Source of the DNA: Enterobacter oligotrophicus
Lineage (GTDB): Bacteria; Pseudomonadota; Gammaproteobacteria; Enterobacterales; Enterobacteriaceae
Assembly: GCF_009176645.1 (NCBI RefSeq)
Contig: NZ_AP019007.1
Location: 4,278,001 to 4,342,000 of the forward strand
DNA length: 64,000 nucleotides
Reading direction: 5' to 3'
Each line of letters begins with the position of its first letter. Within the stretch, counting starts at the first letter, position 1. The notes beneath the pieces are model-generated. The model searched no databases, had not been told where the DNA came from, and saw nothing but the letters and a program-made list of their open reading frames with translations. The position numbers and the translations under genes were made by a program. Of this stretch, positions 53,555 to 64,000 are shown in pieces.

Positions 53555-53581
53555 AAAAAAGGCGACCGAAGTCGCCTTTTT
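53555..53581 (-). terminator. Rho-independent terminator after gapA
   Basis: Minus strand GGCGAC, loop TTCG (very stable tetraloop), GTCGCC, then TTTTTT. Partial read-through would feed yeaD. Confidence 0.92.
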
Positions 53582-53602
53582 GGATCAGATTCTCATCTCA
53601 AC

Positions 53603-54939
<1,337 letters not shown>

Positions 54940-55353
54940 ATGTCGAACCAACGTAACCCTGATGATTTGAAAAAAAACCTCACAGAAATGCAGTTTTACG
55001 TGACGCAGAATCACGGTACTGAACCACCTTTTACCGGGCGTCTGCTGCACAACAAGCGGGACGGTGTCTACCACTGCCTGGTGTGCGATGCGCCGCTGTT
55101 TAGCTCGCAAACAAAATACGACTCTGGCTGTGGCTGGCCGAGCTTTTATGAGCCGGTCAGCGATGACGCGATCCGCTATCTGACCGACGCGTCGCACGGT
55201 ATGGTGCGCACCGAAATTCGCTGCGGAAAGTGTGACGCACACCTCGGTCACGTCTTCCCGGATGGTCCACAGCCAACAGGCGAACGTTTCTGCGTCAATT
55301 CAGCATCGATGAGCTTCACCGATGATGAAAACGGCGACCAGACCAAAGGCTGA
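54940..55353 (+). CDS. msrB: MsrB, peptide-methionine (R)-S-oxide reductase
   Basis: 137-residue repair enzyme. Zinc ligands occur as CLVCDAPLF and [13 protein letters not shown]; the catalytic Cys lies in [12 protein letters not shown] start at 54910 is in frame but the ATG at 54940 ([19 protein letters not shown]) matches the family N-terminus. Divergent from gapA and followed 41 bases later by yeaC. Confidence 0.96.
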   Translation: MSNQRNPDDLKKNLTEMQFYVTQNHGTEPPFTGRLLHNKRDGVYHCLVCDAPLFSSQTKYDSGCGWPSFYEPVSDDAIRYLTDASHGMVRTEIRCGKCDAHLGHVFPDGPQPTGERFCVNSASMSFTDDENGDQTKG

Positions 55354-55394
55354 AAAAACGATTCAGCAAATTATTCCTTTGAAAGGGAGAGATC

Positions 55395-55673
55395 ATGAAT
55401 ATTGATGACATGATTACGGGTATGACACCGGAAATATATCAGCGTCTGGTTACTGCCGTTGAACTGGGAAAATGGCCGGATGGTGTGGCGCTCACGGCGG
55501 AGCAGAAAGAGAACAGCCTGCAGCTGGTGATGTTATGGCAGGCGCGCAACAATACTGACGCACAGCACATGACGATCGACACCCAGGGTCAGATGGTGAT
55601 GAAGAGCAAGCGCGAGCTGAAAGAAGATTTTGGTATTACGCCGAAGCCGATTGCGACCATGAAAATGCAATAA
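55395..55673 (+). CDS. yeaC: YeaC, DUF1315 protein
   Basis: 92-residue cytoplasmic protein starting MNIDDMITGMTPEIYQRLVTAVELGKWPDGVALTAEQKENSLQLVMLWQARNN, the family's conserved block. Ribosome-binding site GGGAGAG. Function unknown; typically co-transcribed with msrB. Confidence 0.93.
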   Translation: MNIDDMITGMTPEIYQRLVTAVELGKWPDGVALTAEQKENSLQLVMLWQARNNTDAQHMTIDTQGQMVMKSKRELKEDFGITPKPIATMKMQ

Positions 55674-55687
55674 CCGCGCGGGTTGAT

Positions 55688-55707
55688 GCCCCCTCCCACG
55701 GGAGAGG
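55688..55707. terminator. Hairpin between convergent yeaC and chitinase gene
   Basis: CCCCTCCCACGGGAGAGGG type stem between the stop codons of the two genes, similar in sequence to the hairpin at 52610-52632. No U-run; termination function is inferred from position. Confidence 0.55.
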
Positions 55708-55721
55708 GCTTGATTGCCTCA

Positions 55722-56978
55722 CTACTTGTGCGGGATCTCAAGTGACTCCGCCAGTTGCTTCGCTAGCAGGTTTTCGTCATCTGCGCCATATTCCCAGAAC
55801 ATCGCCCCGGCAAGGCCTTTCTCCTTGATGTAGTCCGCTTTAATAGCCACAGAGCGCGGGTTTTCGTAGGAGAGGGCAAACAGCGCTTTCCCGTCGGCGG
55901 CGTTCACTGACAGCCACGGTACTTTTGCCTGGTCGTCCCAGTGTTCGGTAAAACGCTTCTGCGGATCGTTCAGCAGCTTTTTCACAATATCGTTGTACTT
56001 CACGTAGGTATCTTTGGTCAGGTCATAACCAAGCGATTTAAACAGTTCAATTTCTTGCGGACCAAAGTAAGGCTGAGTGACAGGATTTTTTTGCGCATCC
56101 GGTTTCGTCCAGTCAATACCCGGTTCAACAGAACGTTTCGGCACACGGCCATAGAAACCAATCCCGAGATTCATCTGCTGTGGCTTCAGCCCGGCGGCCA
56201 GATAGTTATTCACCACAAAATCGACGCTGTATTTATCGGCAGCGGCAACCGTCGGCCAGGCGCTGGAATCATACAGGTTGGAATTGAAATACTGGGTGCC
56301 GTACGCCATGTCGTAGGTCATCAGGTTGATATAATCGAGCAGTGGGGCGATCGCTTTCACATCCACCCAGCTTTTCGGGCTCTCTGCATTCGCACCTACC
56401 GCAATGGTGACCAGCTTTTTCTGCCCGAAGGCATCGCGCATCTCTTTCAGCAGCGCGGTGAAATTATCCCGATCGGCCGGCGTGCTCGCTACTAACCCCC
56501 ACGCACCGTTGACCGGATACTCCCAGTCGAGGTCGATCCCATCGAGGCCGTATTTTTCGACAATCTCCTGCGCGGAACGGATAAACACGGCGCGTGTCTC
56601 TTTAGTTGCTGCCGCGCCAGAGAAACCTCGCGCGCCCCAGCCACCCACGGAAAGCAGCACTTTAAGGTTCGGGTTTTGTTTGCGCAGGGCAGGAATTAAC
56701 GCAAGGTCGGAAGCGACTTTTGGCGACAGCCAGATTTGGTGCAGTTTCGCCGGATCTTTCAGCGCGGCGTTGGTTTCGTCTTTCTCATCGTTATAAACAA
56801 GACCAAACGAGTAGTTCAGATGGGTGATCTGGCGAACGTCGAGTTTATTGATATCGCCACCCGGTCCGGCGGTGACATCACCACCTCCGTTAAAGTAGCC
56901 CACGGACATCAGGGTACTGGCGGAAGCAACTGACGCGCAAAGCAAGGGTAATGCTGCCAGCAAGGGCAAACGTTTCAT
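55722..56978 (-). CDS. Secreted GH18 chitinase
   Basis: 418 residues: signal peptide MKRLPLLAALPLLCASVASA, then a GH18 TIM barrel. VLLSVGGWGARGFSG is the SxGG motif, LDGIDLDWEYP (about 145-154) the DxxDxDxE catalytic motif with Glu153, and MTYDMAYG the MxYD motif. No carbohydrate-binding module is seen. Start behind AGAGGAAC; the codon at 57017 is rejected. In E. coli K-12 this place holds the ydjE-ydjL block. Substrate (chitin or related GlcNAc polymer) is inferred. Confidence 0.93.
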   Translation of the reverse strand: MKRLPLLAALPLLCASVASASTLMSVGYFNGGGDVTAGPGGDINKLDVRQITHLNYSFGLVYNDEKDETNAALKDPAKLHQIWLSPKVASDLALIPALRKQNPNLKVLLSVGGWGARGFSGAAATKETRAVFIRSAQEIVEKYGLDGIDLDWEYPVNGAWGLVASTPADRDNFTALLKEMRDAFGQKKLVTIAVGANAESPKSWVDVKAIAPLLDYINLMTYDMAYGTQYFNSNLYDSSAWPTVAAADKYSVDFVVNNYLAAGLKPQQMNLGIGFYGRVPKRSVEPGIDWTKPDAQKNPVTQPYFGPQEIELFKSLGYDLTKDTYVKYNDIVKKLLNDPQKRFTEHWDDQAKVPWLSVNAADGKALFALSYENPRSVAIKADYIKEKGLAGAMFWEYGADDENLLAKQLAESLEIPHK

Positions 56979-57086
56979 ACATGTTCCTCTTTGACTTAAT
57001 AAAAATAACCACGCCACAGAAAAGGCGTGGCGAAAAAACAGCCTGAAAAGAATAGCATTGCCGCTTCGCCTGAGATGCGAGGGAGT

Positions 57087-57761
57087 TCACTTTATGGGGA
57101 TTGAGGAAGAAATGCCGGGTGGCGGCTGCGTTTCCAGCCAGTCTTCCAGCGTGTACAGCGTCGCGCCAAAGGAGGCCATATCCATAAACGCCTGCGCGCT
57201 GTCCTGCGGCTGTATATTCACCCCACGGCAGCCGTCGGTGATCACGCTAACGCTGTAGCCAAGCTGAAGCGCATCCAGCACCGTAAACTTCACGCAGTAA
57301 TCCGTTGCCAGTCCGAGCACGATAAGCTCGGTGATTTCATGGTGACGTAACCACGCATCCAGCGCGGTTTTCTGACGATGCCCGTTATCAAAAAACGCGC
57401 TATAGCTATCGATAGCCGGGTTTTCGCCTTTATGGAACACCGCGTCGATGGCTTTCTGATTCAGCAGCGGATGCAGCGCTGCGCCTTCCGTCTGCTGCAC
57501 GCAGTGATCGGGCCAGAACGTTTGCGCCAGCCCGTCGAGTTCACCCTGGCTGTAGGGCTCAACGCCGTGCTGGCTGGCAAAACTGCCGTGATTCGCCGGG
57601 TGCCAGTCCTGGCTTGCGACAACCGCTTCACCGCGTGATTTGCACCAGTCAATCAGCGTATTTGCAATGTCTACCGTGCTGTCACCTTCTGCGACGGCCA
57701 GCGCACCGCCCGCGCAAAAATCATTCTGTAAATCGACCAGTAACAGAGCGCGTTGCTTCAT
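57087..57761 (-). CDS. pncA: PncA, nicotinamidase
   Basis: Deamidates nicotinamide to nicotinate for NAD recycling; also the pyrazinamidase. Triad Asp10 (LLVDLQNDF), Lys111 (FHKGENP) and Cys156 (TDYCVKFT) is complete; metal ligands lie in SQDWHPANHGSF. 224 residues, about 11 more than E. coli; the extra C-terminus (PPPGISSSIPIK) is encoded partly by a REP-like sequence at 57114-57130. It begins 9 bases after ansA. Confidence 0.95.
   Translation of the reverse strand: MKQRALLLVDLQNDFCAGGALAVAEGDSTVDIANTLIDWCKSRGEAVVASQDWHPANHGSFASQHGVEPYSQGELDGLAQTFWPDHCVQQTEGAALHPLLNQKAIDAVFHKGENPAIDSYSAFFDNGHRQKTALDAWLRHHEITELIVLGLATDYCVKFTVLDALQLGYSVSVITDGCRGVNIQPQDSAQAFMDMASFGATLYTLEDWLETQPPPGISSSIPIK
57114..57130. 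repeat. REP fragment inside the pncA 3' end
   Basis: GCCGGGTGGCGGCTGCG matches the REP unit at 28348 (GCCGGGTGGCGGCTACG) in 16 of 17 bases. It is the first half of a REP; the second half is missing. It lies within the last codons of pncA, so the repeat now encodes protein. Confidence 0.7.
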
Positions 57762-57770
57762 GAGAACTCC

Positions 57771-58787
57771 TTATTCGTCCGGGGTCAGTTCACCGCGCAG
57801 ATTTTGCATCATCGCGCTGCGAATGGACTGAACGTCCAGATCCTGACTCAGTAAATAGTGAAGTTTAGTCAGCGTCGCCTCAACGGTCATATCGAATCCG
57901 CTGATTACGCCCGCGTGCGCCAGGGCATTCCCGGTGGCATAGCCGCCCATATTGACCTTGCCGGACATACACTGCGTCAGATTCACCACCACAATTCCGC
58001 GGTCGCTCGCTTCCTGCAGCTCTTTCAGGAATTCACCGTTTTGCGGCGCATTGCCCACGCCGTAAGAGCGCAGGATCAGCGCTTTCACCGGCTGGCGCAG
58101 GAAGTTACGCACTACGTCGGCAGAGATCCCTGGGTAAATCGTCACCACGCCAATTGGCTGTGGGGTGATCGGGTGGACTATCAGCTCGCCTGCGGTGTGT
58201 GGCGCAGGCGGCGTTCCCAGACGACGAATATGAATACCCGCTTCCAGCAGCGGCTGAAGGTTTGGCGACGCAAAGGCGTCAAAGCCATCGGCATGCGCTT
58301 TGGTGGTACGGTTGCCGCGATACAGTCGATTGTTGAAGAACAACGACACTTCATTAACCGGATAATTGGCCGCCACATACAGAGAGTTAAGCAGGTTAAT
58401 CTGACCATCAGAGCGCAGTTCCGCCAGCGGGATTTGCGAGCCCGTGACGATAACCGGTTTGCTCAGGTTCTCAAGCATAAAGGAGAGCGCCGAGGCGGTG
58501 AACGCCATGGTGTCAGTGCCATGCAGGATCACGAAACCGTCATACTGGTCGTAATTAGCCTTAATATCATCCGCAATATGCTGCCAGTCTTCCGGCGTCA
58601 TATCAGAGGAGTCCATCAGTGGATCATACTCGTGAATGGTAAAGTCCGGCATCTCTTGGCGGTGGAATTCAGGCATCAGCGCAAGCTGGCGCTGCAGGTG
58701 GCCGGAGACAGGGATATAGCCGTTTTCAGAGCGCTGCATACCGATAGTACCGCCGGTATAGGCTACATAAATCGATTTCTTCTGCAT
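57771..58787 (-). CDS. ansA: AnsA, cytoplasmic L-asparaginase I
   Basis: 338-residue asparaginase. Catalytic Thr in YVAYTGGTIGMQRS near the N-terminus and second Thr/Asp in VILHGTDTMAFTASALSFML; the family Lys follows later. It lacks a signal peptide, as expected of the low-affinity cytoplasmic isozyme. Co-directional with pncA. Confidence 0.97.
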   Translation of the reverse strand: MQKKSIYVAYTGGTIGMQRSENGYIPVSGHLQRQLALMPEFHRQEMPDFTIHEYDPLMDSSDMTPEDWQHIADDIKANYDQYDGFVILHGTDTMAFTASALSFMLENLSKPVIVTGSQIPLAELRSDGQINLLNSLYVAANYPVNEVSLFFNNRLYRGNRTTKAHADGFDAFASPNLQPLLEAGIHIRRLGTPPAPHTAGELIVHPITPQPIGVVTIYPGISADVVRNFLRQPVKALILRSYGVGNAPQNGEFLKELQEASDRGIVVVNLTQCMSGKVNMGGYATGNALAHAGVISGFDMTVEATLTKLHYLLSQDLDVQSIRSAMMQNLRGELTPDE

Positions 58788-58810
58788 GATAGTGAGTTCT
58801 TGTGCTTCAA

Positions 58811-58834
58811 AGAAAAATCCCCTCTTCAGGCGAA
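58811..58834 (-). terminator. Rho-independent terminator after sppA
   Basis: Minus strand CCCCTCTTC, loop GCCT, GAAGAGGGG, then ATTTTTC. Confidence 0.85.
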
Positions 58835-58847
58835 GAGGGGACGGGTA

Positions 58848-60704
58848 TTAACGCACGTTTGCGCAGGTCAGACAAAACGCATAACGGCTTTGTGGATCAT
58901 TAAACGCGGCCAGTTTATCGCTCTCCGCTTTCATCGCTTTTGCGGCGGATGCCACAGGCGCAGGCAGGTAAGCCTGCAGCGCTTCCGGCAGCATGGCGCG
59001 GACGGAGCCGGACATGCTGTCCATCACCATATCAAAGAACGTCGGTTCGTCCTGGTAATAATCCACATGCCACTGCTTGAGTTTTGCCAGTTCAGCCGCC
59101 TTCTTCACGGCGTCATCAAAGTCACCGAGGCTGTCTACCAGGCCATTACTTTTCGCATCCTGCCCGGTCCAGACGTGGCCCTGAGCAATCTGGTCAATCT
59201 GTTCAGGCGTTTTTTTACGGGAATCTGCGACCAGAGTAATAAAGCGCTTATAGCCGCTCTCAATGCTGAGCTGCATCATCTCCGAGACTTCCGGCGGCAG
59301 CGATTTGGTGACCGACACATCCGCCAGCGGCGAGGTGGCAACGCCGTCGGTATGCACGCCCAGATAATCGAGGCTGTTTTCAACGGTGTTGATCACGCCG
59401 AAAATACCAATCGAGCCGGTCAGCGTGCTTGGGTTAGCGACGATATAGTTCGCTGGCGTGGAGATCCAGTAACCGCCGGATGCCGCCATTCCACCCATTG
59501 ACACCACTACAGGCTTGCCCGCCGCGCGAGCCGCGGCCAGTTCAGCGCGGATCACTTCGGAGGCGCTGACGCTACCGCCAGGGCTGTTCACGCGCAGAAC
59601 AATCGCTTTCACTTTCGGATCAAGACGCGCATCGCGGATTTGCGACGCCGTAGTATCGCCGCCGACGTTCCCCGGCGTCTCCTGGCCGTCCATAATCGCA
59701 CCATTGGCGAAGACCACCGCGACGCTGTCACCGCTGTCATCCGGTTTCTTCGCTGCGTAGTCATACATGCTGATGGCGCTGTAGTTTTTATCCTCTTTGT
59801 CCCAGCCAAATTGCTTGCTCAGGGATTTCTCGATCTCCGCGCTGGTTCCCAGTGCATCGACCAGTTTGTTATCGAGCGCATATTTCGCGGTATCACCATC
59901 AACCTTGCGCAGCCCCTCCAGCACGCCCTGAGCGCCAGGGAACACTTGCTCCTTCGTGATCTGACGGTTCGCGGCAACGGTGCCCAGATAGTTCTGCCAC
60001 AGCTCGCCAATCCAGCGGCTGTCCGCTTCACGGGCGGCAGGGGACATATCATCACGGATAAACGGTTCAACGGCGGATTTATACGTGCCGACGCGGAAAA
60101 CGTGAGTCGTGACTTTCAGCTTGTCGAGCAGGGATTTGTAGTACAGGCCGTTGGTCGCAAAACCATGCAGGTCAACCGTGCCCTGTGGAGAGAGCCAGAT
60201 TTTATTCGCAAAGCTGGCCAGATAATATTGCCCCTGGCTGTAGCTATCGCCTACCGCAATCACCGGCTTGCCGCTGTCGCGGAATTCGCGCAGCGCTTTA
60301 CCGATGTACTGCATTGATGGTTGATCGGCTCCGGCGAAATCTTTCAGATCCAGCACGATGCCCGTAATGTTACGATCGTCTTTGGCCTGGCGAATGGTAT
60401 CAACGATATCAAACAGGGAGTTTTCCTGCAGACGGTCAGACGTTGCACCAAACAACTGACGGCCAATCACGCCCAGACGATTGCTGGTAGAGGGCTTATC
60501 AACAATGACGCCAGTGATGTCGAGCAACAGCGCCCCGCGAGTCGAATGCTGCGACTGATTCGCGTTGCTGATGTGCATCCAGACGCCCGCGCAAACCAGA
60601 ACCAGGAAGATGAAGAAGATATTCATCACCAGGTTGCGGACGAAGTTGAGCAGTCGCCACGTCCATTTAAAGAAACCGGCAAAGATTCGCCAAAGGGTTC
60701 GCAT
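58848..60704 (-). CDS. sppA: SppA, signal peptide peptidase A (protease IV)
   Basis: Inner-membrane Ser-Lys peptidase of 618 residues degrading leftover signal peptides. N-terminal anchor [21 protein letters not shown]; the catalytic Lys lies in [15 protein letters not shown] and the Ser in [15 protein letters not shown]. Two tandem S49 domains are visible. It is divergent from ydjA. Confidence 0.96.
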   Translation of the reverse strand: MRTLWRIFAGFFKWTWRLLNFVRNLVMNIFFIFLVLVCAGVWMHISNANQSQHSTRGALLLDITGVIVDKPSTSNRLGVIGRQLFGATSDRLQENSLFDIVDTIRQAKDDRNITGIVLDLKDFAGADQPSMQYIGKALREFRDSGKPVIAVGDSYSQGQYYLASFANKIWLSPQGTVDLHGFATNGLYYKSLLDKLKVTTHVFRVGTYKSAVEPFIRDDMSPAAREADSRWIGELWQNYLGTVAANRQITKEQVFPGAQGVLEGLRKVDGDTAKYALDNKLVDALGTSAEIEKSLSKQFGWDKEDKNYSAISMYDYAAKKPDDSGDSVAVVFANGAIMDGQETPGNVGGDTTASQIRDARLDPKVKAIVLRVNSPGGSVSASEVIRAELAAARAAGKPVVVSMGGMAASGGYWISTPANYIVANPSTLTGSIGIFGVINTVENSLDYLGVHTDGVATSPLADVSVTKSLPPEVSEMMQLSIESGYKRFITLVADSRKKTPEQIDQIAQGHVWTGQDAKSNGLVDSLGDFDDAVKKAAELAKLKQWHVDYYQDEPTFFDMVMDSMSGSVRAMLPEALQAYLPAPVASAAKAMKAESDKLAAFNDPQSRYAFCLTCANVR

Positions 60705-60871
60705 GTATTCTCCCTAACCAGAAAATGACTGTTTCCGTCGCCACTGGACGGTAATGTGGGGTTATCGTAATGACCCAACCGCCTCTTGTCAGCAGGAATC
60801 GCCTGCTGCGCTGTAACAAAATCTGCCGCCGTGTTAATTTTGTGAGTAAATTTCAAGACAGGAGTTAACCA

Positions 60872-61423
60872 ATGGACGCACTTGAACTGCTTGTTAACCG
60901 TCGTAGCGCTTCACGTCTGGCCGATCCTGCGCCTGCGGGCGAGCAACTGGAAAACATTCTGCGCGCCGGTCTGCGCGCGCCGGATCATGGCACGCTTCAG
61001 CCGTGGCACTTCTTTATTATTGAAGGTGAAGGCCGTGAGCGCTTCAGTGCACTGCTGGAAAAAGGTGCGGTTGCCGCGGGGCAGGATGAAAAAGGGATTG
61101 AAAAAGCGCGCAGCGGTCCGTTCAGAGCGCCGATGATCATTGCGGTGGTGGCAAAATGCCAGGCTGACCATAAAGTACCGCTCTGGGAGCAGGAGATGTC
61201 TGCCGGTTGCGCGGTGATGGCGATGCAAATGGCCGCGGTCGCGCAAGGCTTCAATGGCATCTGGCGCACGGGGCCGTTGACTGAAAGCGCCGCTGTACGC
61301 GAGGGATTATCCTGCGGTGAACACGATAAAATCGTCGGCTTCCTTTACCTCGGCACGCCTCAGCTTAAAGCCTCCAGCACAATCAGCGTGCCGGATACCA
61401 CGCCTTTCGTCAGCCGTTTCTGA
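60872..61423 (+). CDS. ydjA: YdjA, minimal-size nitroreductase-family flavoprotein
   Basis: 183-residue FMN nitroreductase starting [47 protein letters not shown], the FMN phosphate-binding and RRS motif. [12 protein letters not shown] is the C-terminal family motif. Physiological substrate unknown. Upstream of selD and topB; a long inverted repeat separates ydjA from selD. Confidence 0.96.
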   Translation: MDALELLVNRRSASRLADPAPAGEQLENILRAGLRAPDHGTLQPWHFFIIEGEGRERFSALLEKGAVAAGQDEKGIEKARSGPFRAPMIIAVVAKCQADHKVPLWEQEMSAGCAVMAMQMAAVAQGFNGIWRTGPLTESAAVREGLSCGEHDKIVGFLYLGTPQLKASSTISVPDTTPFVSRF

Positions 61424-61436
61424 TAACGCGCGCTAA

Positions 61437-61477
61437 ACTGTCTGGATTCTGAGCATCTGCCGCAGAATTCAGACAGT
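61437..61477 (+). promoter_or_regulatory. 15-bp inverted repeat between ydjA and selD
   Basis: Arms ACTGTCTGGATTCTG (61437-61451) and CAGAATTCAGACAGT (61463-61477) pair at 14 of 15 positions around an 11-base loop. No T-run follows, so it is not an ordinary terminator. It ends 62 bases before the selD start and could be an operator or a stable mRNA stem. Confidence 0.6.
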
Positions 61478-61539
61478 CATACTTACCTCTTTATGGAATG
61501 AGCGCTACCATAGCGCGATTGCAATGACAGGAGATGTCC

Positions 61540-62583
61540 ATGAGCGAGCAAACCATTCGTTTAACGCAATACAGCCACGGAGCCGGTTGCGGTTGTAAAA
61601 TTTCCCCGAAAGTGCTGGAAACCATCCTGCACAGTGAACAGGCGAAGTTTGTCGACCCGAACCTGCTTGTCGGCAACGAAACGCGTGACGATGCAGCGGT
61701 TTATGATTTAGGTAACGGCACCAGCATTATCAGTACCACCGATTTCTTTATGCCGATTGTCGACAATCCGTTCGATTTCGGGCGTATTGCGGCTACCAAC
61801 GCCATCAGCGATATCTTCGCGATGGGCGGCAAGCCGATTATGGCGATCGCCATTCTGGGCTGGCCGATCAACACGATCGCTCCAGAAATTGCCCGCGAGG
61901 TGATTGATGGCGGGCGTTTCGCCTGCCAGCAGGCGGGGATTGCGCTGGCGGGTGGACACTCCATTGACGCCCCAGAGCCGATTTTCGGCCTGGCCGTCAC
62001 GGGTGTGGTGCCTACCGAGCGCGTGAAGCGCAACAGCACCGCGCAGGCGGGCTGCAAACTCTTCCTCACCAAACCGCTGGGCATTGGCGTACTCACAACC
62101 GCTGAGAAAAAATCTCTGCTGAAACCAGAGCATATTGGCCTGTCAACGGAAGTCATGTGCCAGATGAACCTTGCGGGTGCGGCCTTCGCCAGCATCGACG
62201 GCGTGAAGGCGATGACGGACGTCACCGGTTTTGGCCTGCTGGGTCACCTGAGCGAAGTGTGTCAGGGCGCGGGCGTACAGGCGCAGGTCTGGTATCAGGA
62301 CGTGCCGAAGCTGCCGGGTGTGGAAGAGTATATTGCTCAGGGCGCGGTGCCGGGCGGTACTCAGCGTAACTTCGCCAGCTACGGTCACCTGATGGGCGAC
62401 ATGCCGGAAGCATGGCGTAACCTGCTGTGCGATCCGCAAACCTCCGGTGGCCTGCTGCTGGCGGTCACGCCGGAATCCGAAGCCGACGTTCAGGCGACCG
62501 CCGCTGAGTTCGGCATCACGCTGACGGCAATCGGTGAGCTGGTGACCGCGCGCGGTGGCCGACCGATGATTGAGATCCGTTAA
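61540..62583 (+). CDS. selD: SelD, selenophosphate synthetase (selenide, water dikinase)
   Basis: Makes selenophosphate for Sec-tRNA and selenouridine synthesis. 347 residues when started at the second ATG (61540), which is well spaced from AGGAG and matches the E. coli N-terminus. The catalytic Cys17 ([14 protein letters not shown], codon TGC, not Sec) and Lys20 are present; [17 protein letters not shown] has the ATP/Mg site. topB starts 4 bases after the stop. Confidence 0.97.
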   Translation: MSEQTIRLTQYSHGAGCGCKISPKVLETILHSEQAKFVDPNLLVGNETRDDAAVYDLGNGTSIISTTDFFMPIVDNPFDFGRIAATNAISDIFAMGGKPIMAIAILGWPINTIAPEIAREVIDGGRFACQQAGIALAGGHSIDAPEPIFGLAVTGVVPTERVKRNSTAQAGCKLFLTKPLGIGVLTTAEKKSLLKPEHIGLSTEVMCQMNLAGAAFASIDGVKAMTDVTGFGLLGHLSEVCQGAGVQAQVWYQDVPKLPGVEEYIAQGAVPGGTQRNFASYGHLMGDMPEAWRNLLCDPQTSGGLLLAVTPESEADVQATAAEFGITLTAIGELVTARGGRPMIEIR

Positions 62584-62587
62584 TTCG

Positions 62588-64000
62588 ATGCGGTTGTTTA
62601 TTGCCGAAAAGCCGAGCCTGGCGCGTGCTATTGCCGATGTGCTGCCTAAACCGCATCGCAAAGGCGACGGCTTTATCGAATGCGGTAACGGGCAGGTGGT
62701 CACCTGGTGTATCGGTCACCTGCTTGAGCAGGCGCAGCCGGATGTTTATGACAGCCGCTATGCCCGCTGGAACCTGAACGATCTGCCCATCGTGCCGGAA
62801 AAGTGGCGTTTGCAGCCGCGTCCCTCCGTCACTAAACAGCTCAACGTCATTAAGCGTTTCCTGCATGAAGCGTCTGAAGTCGTCCACGCGGGTGACCCGG
62901 ACAGGGAAGGGCAACTGCTGGTGGACGAAGTGCTGGATTACCTGGAGCTGGCACCGGAAAAACGCCAGCAGGTACAGCGCTGTTTAATTAACGACCTCAA
63001 CCCGCAGGCGGTAGAGCGCGCGATTTCGCGTCTGCGCGCCAACAGCGAATTTATCCCGCTGTGCGTCTCCGCATTAGCCCGTGCGCGCGCCGACTGGCTG
63101 TATGGCATCAACATGACCCGCGCCTACACCATTCTTGGACGCAACGCGGGTTATCAGGGCGTGCTTTCCGTGGGCCGCGTGCAAACGCCGGTGCTGGGGC
63201 TGGTGGTACGTCGTGATGAAGAGATCGAGAACTTCGTCGCCAAAGATTTCTTTGAAGTGAAAGCGCATATCGTCACCCCTAAAGACGAACGCTTTACCGC
63301 TGTCTGGCAGCCGAGCGATGCCTGCGAATCGTACCAGGACGAAGAGGGGCGGTTGCTGCATCGCCCGCTGGCGGAGCACGTGGTCAACCGCATTACCGGT
63401 CAGCCCGCCATCGTCACCAGCTATAACGATAAACGGGAATCGGAACCCGCGCCGCTGCCGTTCTCGCTTTCAGCGCTGCAGATTGAGGCGGCCAAAAAGT
63501 TTGGCCTTAGCGCGCAGAACGTGCTGGATATCTGCCAGAAGCTCTACGAAACCCACAAGCTGATCACCTATCCGCGTTCGGACAGCCGTTATCTGCCGGA
63601 AGAACACTTTGCCGGACGTCACTCGGTGATGAACGCCATCGGCGTTCACGCGCCGGATCTGCTGCCGCAACCGGCGGTGAACCCGGATACCCATAATCGC
63701 TGCTGGGATGATAAAAAGGTGGATGCCCACCATGCGATTATCCCGACGGCGCGCGCCAGCAATGTCAACCTGACGGAAAACGAAGCGAAGGTGTACAACC
63801 TTATTGCCCGTCAGTATCTCATGCAGTTCTGCCCGGATGCGGTGTTCCGCAAATGCGTGATCGAGCTGGAAATCGCCAAAGGCAAGTTTGTTGCCAAAGC
63901 GCGTTTCCTGGCGGAAGCGGGCTGGCGCACGCTGCTGGGCAACAAAGAGCGCGACGAAGAGAACGACGGCACGCCGCTGCCGGTCGTCGCCAAAGACGAT
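62588..64000 (+). CDS. topB: TopB, DNA topoisomerase III, C-terminus cut by the window edge
   Basis: Type IA topoisomerase resolving precatenanes. 471 codons are visible without a stop. N-terminal Toprim domain [20 protein letters not shown], with [19 protein letters not shown] (metal-binding acidic residues); [16 protein letters not shown] and [13 protein letters not shown] follow; the active-site Tyr328 is in [13 protein letters not shown] (codon at 63569). The start follows the selD stop by 4 bases, as in E. coli, so the two are co-transcribed. Confidence 0.97.
   Translation, partial: MRLFIAEKPSLARAIADVLPKPHRKGDGFIECGNGQVVTWCIGHLLEQAQPDVYDSRYARWNLNDLPIVPEKWRLQPRPSVTKQLNVIKRFLHEASEVVHAGDPDREGQLLVDEVLDYLELAPEKRQQVQRCLINDLNPQAVERAISRLRANSEFIPLCVSALARARADWLYGINMTRAYTILGRNAGYQGVLSVGRVQTPVLGLVVRRDEEIENFVAKDFFEVKAHIVTPKDERFTAVWQPSDACESYQDEEGRLLHRPLAEHVVNRITGQPAIVTSYNDKRESEPAPLPFSLSALQIEAAKKFGLSAQNVLDICQKLYETHKLITYPRSDSRYLPEEHFAGRHSVMNAIGVHAPDLLPQPAVNPDTHNRCWDDKKVDAHHAIIPTARASNVNLTENEAKVYNLIARQYLMQFCPDAVFRKCVIELEIAKGKFVAKARFLAEAGWRTLLGNKERDEENDGTPLPVVAKDD

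Noticed and set aside
57858..59501. 547-codon open frame on the plus strand
   Set aside because: It is antisense to ansA and sppA, has no ribosome-binding site and its composition (His/Arg-rich) is that of a mirror frame.
61585..61600. Possible selenocysteine in SelD
   Set aside because: Codon 17 is TGC (Cys); no in-frame TGA is present.

Overview
The window is chromosomal DNA from an Enterobacteriaceae member close to Enterobacter/Lelliottia. Nearly every protein is the clear counterpart of an Escherichia/Salmonella core gene in a familiar order. The genus is an inference from gene content and style, not a database match. No tRNA, rRNA, prophage, IS element or CRISPR array was seen. Both edges cut genes: fhuE on the left and topB on the right.

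Layout. (1) 1-11,990: fhuE, hinT-ycfL-lpoB-thiK-nagZ-ycfP, ndh, ycfJ, then an iutA-type aerobactin receptor with no aerobactin synthesis genes beside it, then comR/bhsA. (2) 12,050-28,340: ldtC, mfd, ycfT, lolCDE-nagK-cobB, potABCD and pepT. (3) 28,340-29,010: a RAYT transposase gene between two nearly identical inverted REP pairs. (4) 29,020-38,200: roxA, phoPQ, purB-hflD, mnmA-nudJ, rluE and icd, with no prophage at the 3' end of icd. (5) 38,280-42,770: the most accessory stretch. It holds a CSS/EAL phosphodiesterase, an sRNA gene of the RyhB-2 type with a Fur-like palindrome, yeaQ, the tiny membrane proteins yoaJ/yoaK, an orphan terminator that suggests another sRNA, yoaF, an unknown 101-residue protein, yeaO, and a CTP-synthase-tail-like protein. 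(6) 42,800-64,000: nimT/nimR, yeaL, yoaI, yeaK, a DgcZ-type cyclase, yeaGH, mipA, yeaE, yeaD, gapA, msrB-yeaC, a GH18 chitinase, ansA-pncA, sppA, ydjA and selD-topB.

How parts work together. Iron: fhuE and iutA share an identical 15-base upstream element, iutA also has a near-consensus Fur box, and the RyhB-2-like sRNA would be derepressed under the same conditions. Envelope: LpoB (PBP1B activation), NagZ/NagK (wall recycling), LdtC, LolCDE, MipA, BhsA, SppA and PhoPQ. Nucleotide signalling: one cyclase and one phosphodiesterase for cyclic-di-GMP, in separate operons. Redox and starvation: ndh with an FNR box, yeaGH with a sigma-54 promoter, and yoaI with a PHO box.

Many regulatory sites can be read by eye: PhoP box, FNR box, PurR roadblock operator inside purB, sigma-54 promoter, PHO box, CRP palindromes and Fur boxes. 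Compared with E. coli K-12 as I recall it, the window joins the fhuE-icd block (about 25 min) to the yeaQ-topB block (about 40 min). It also lacks ycfZ/ymfA, the ydjE-ydjL cluster and dgcP.
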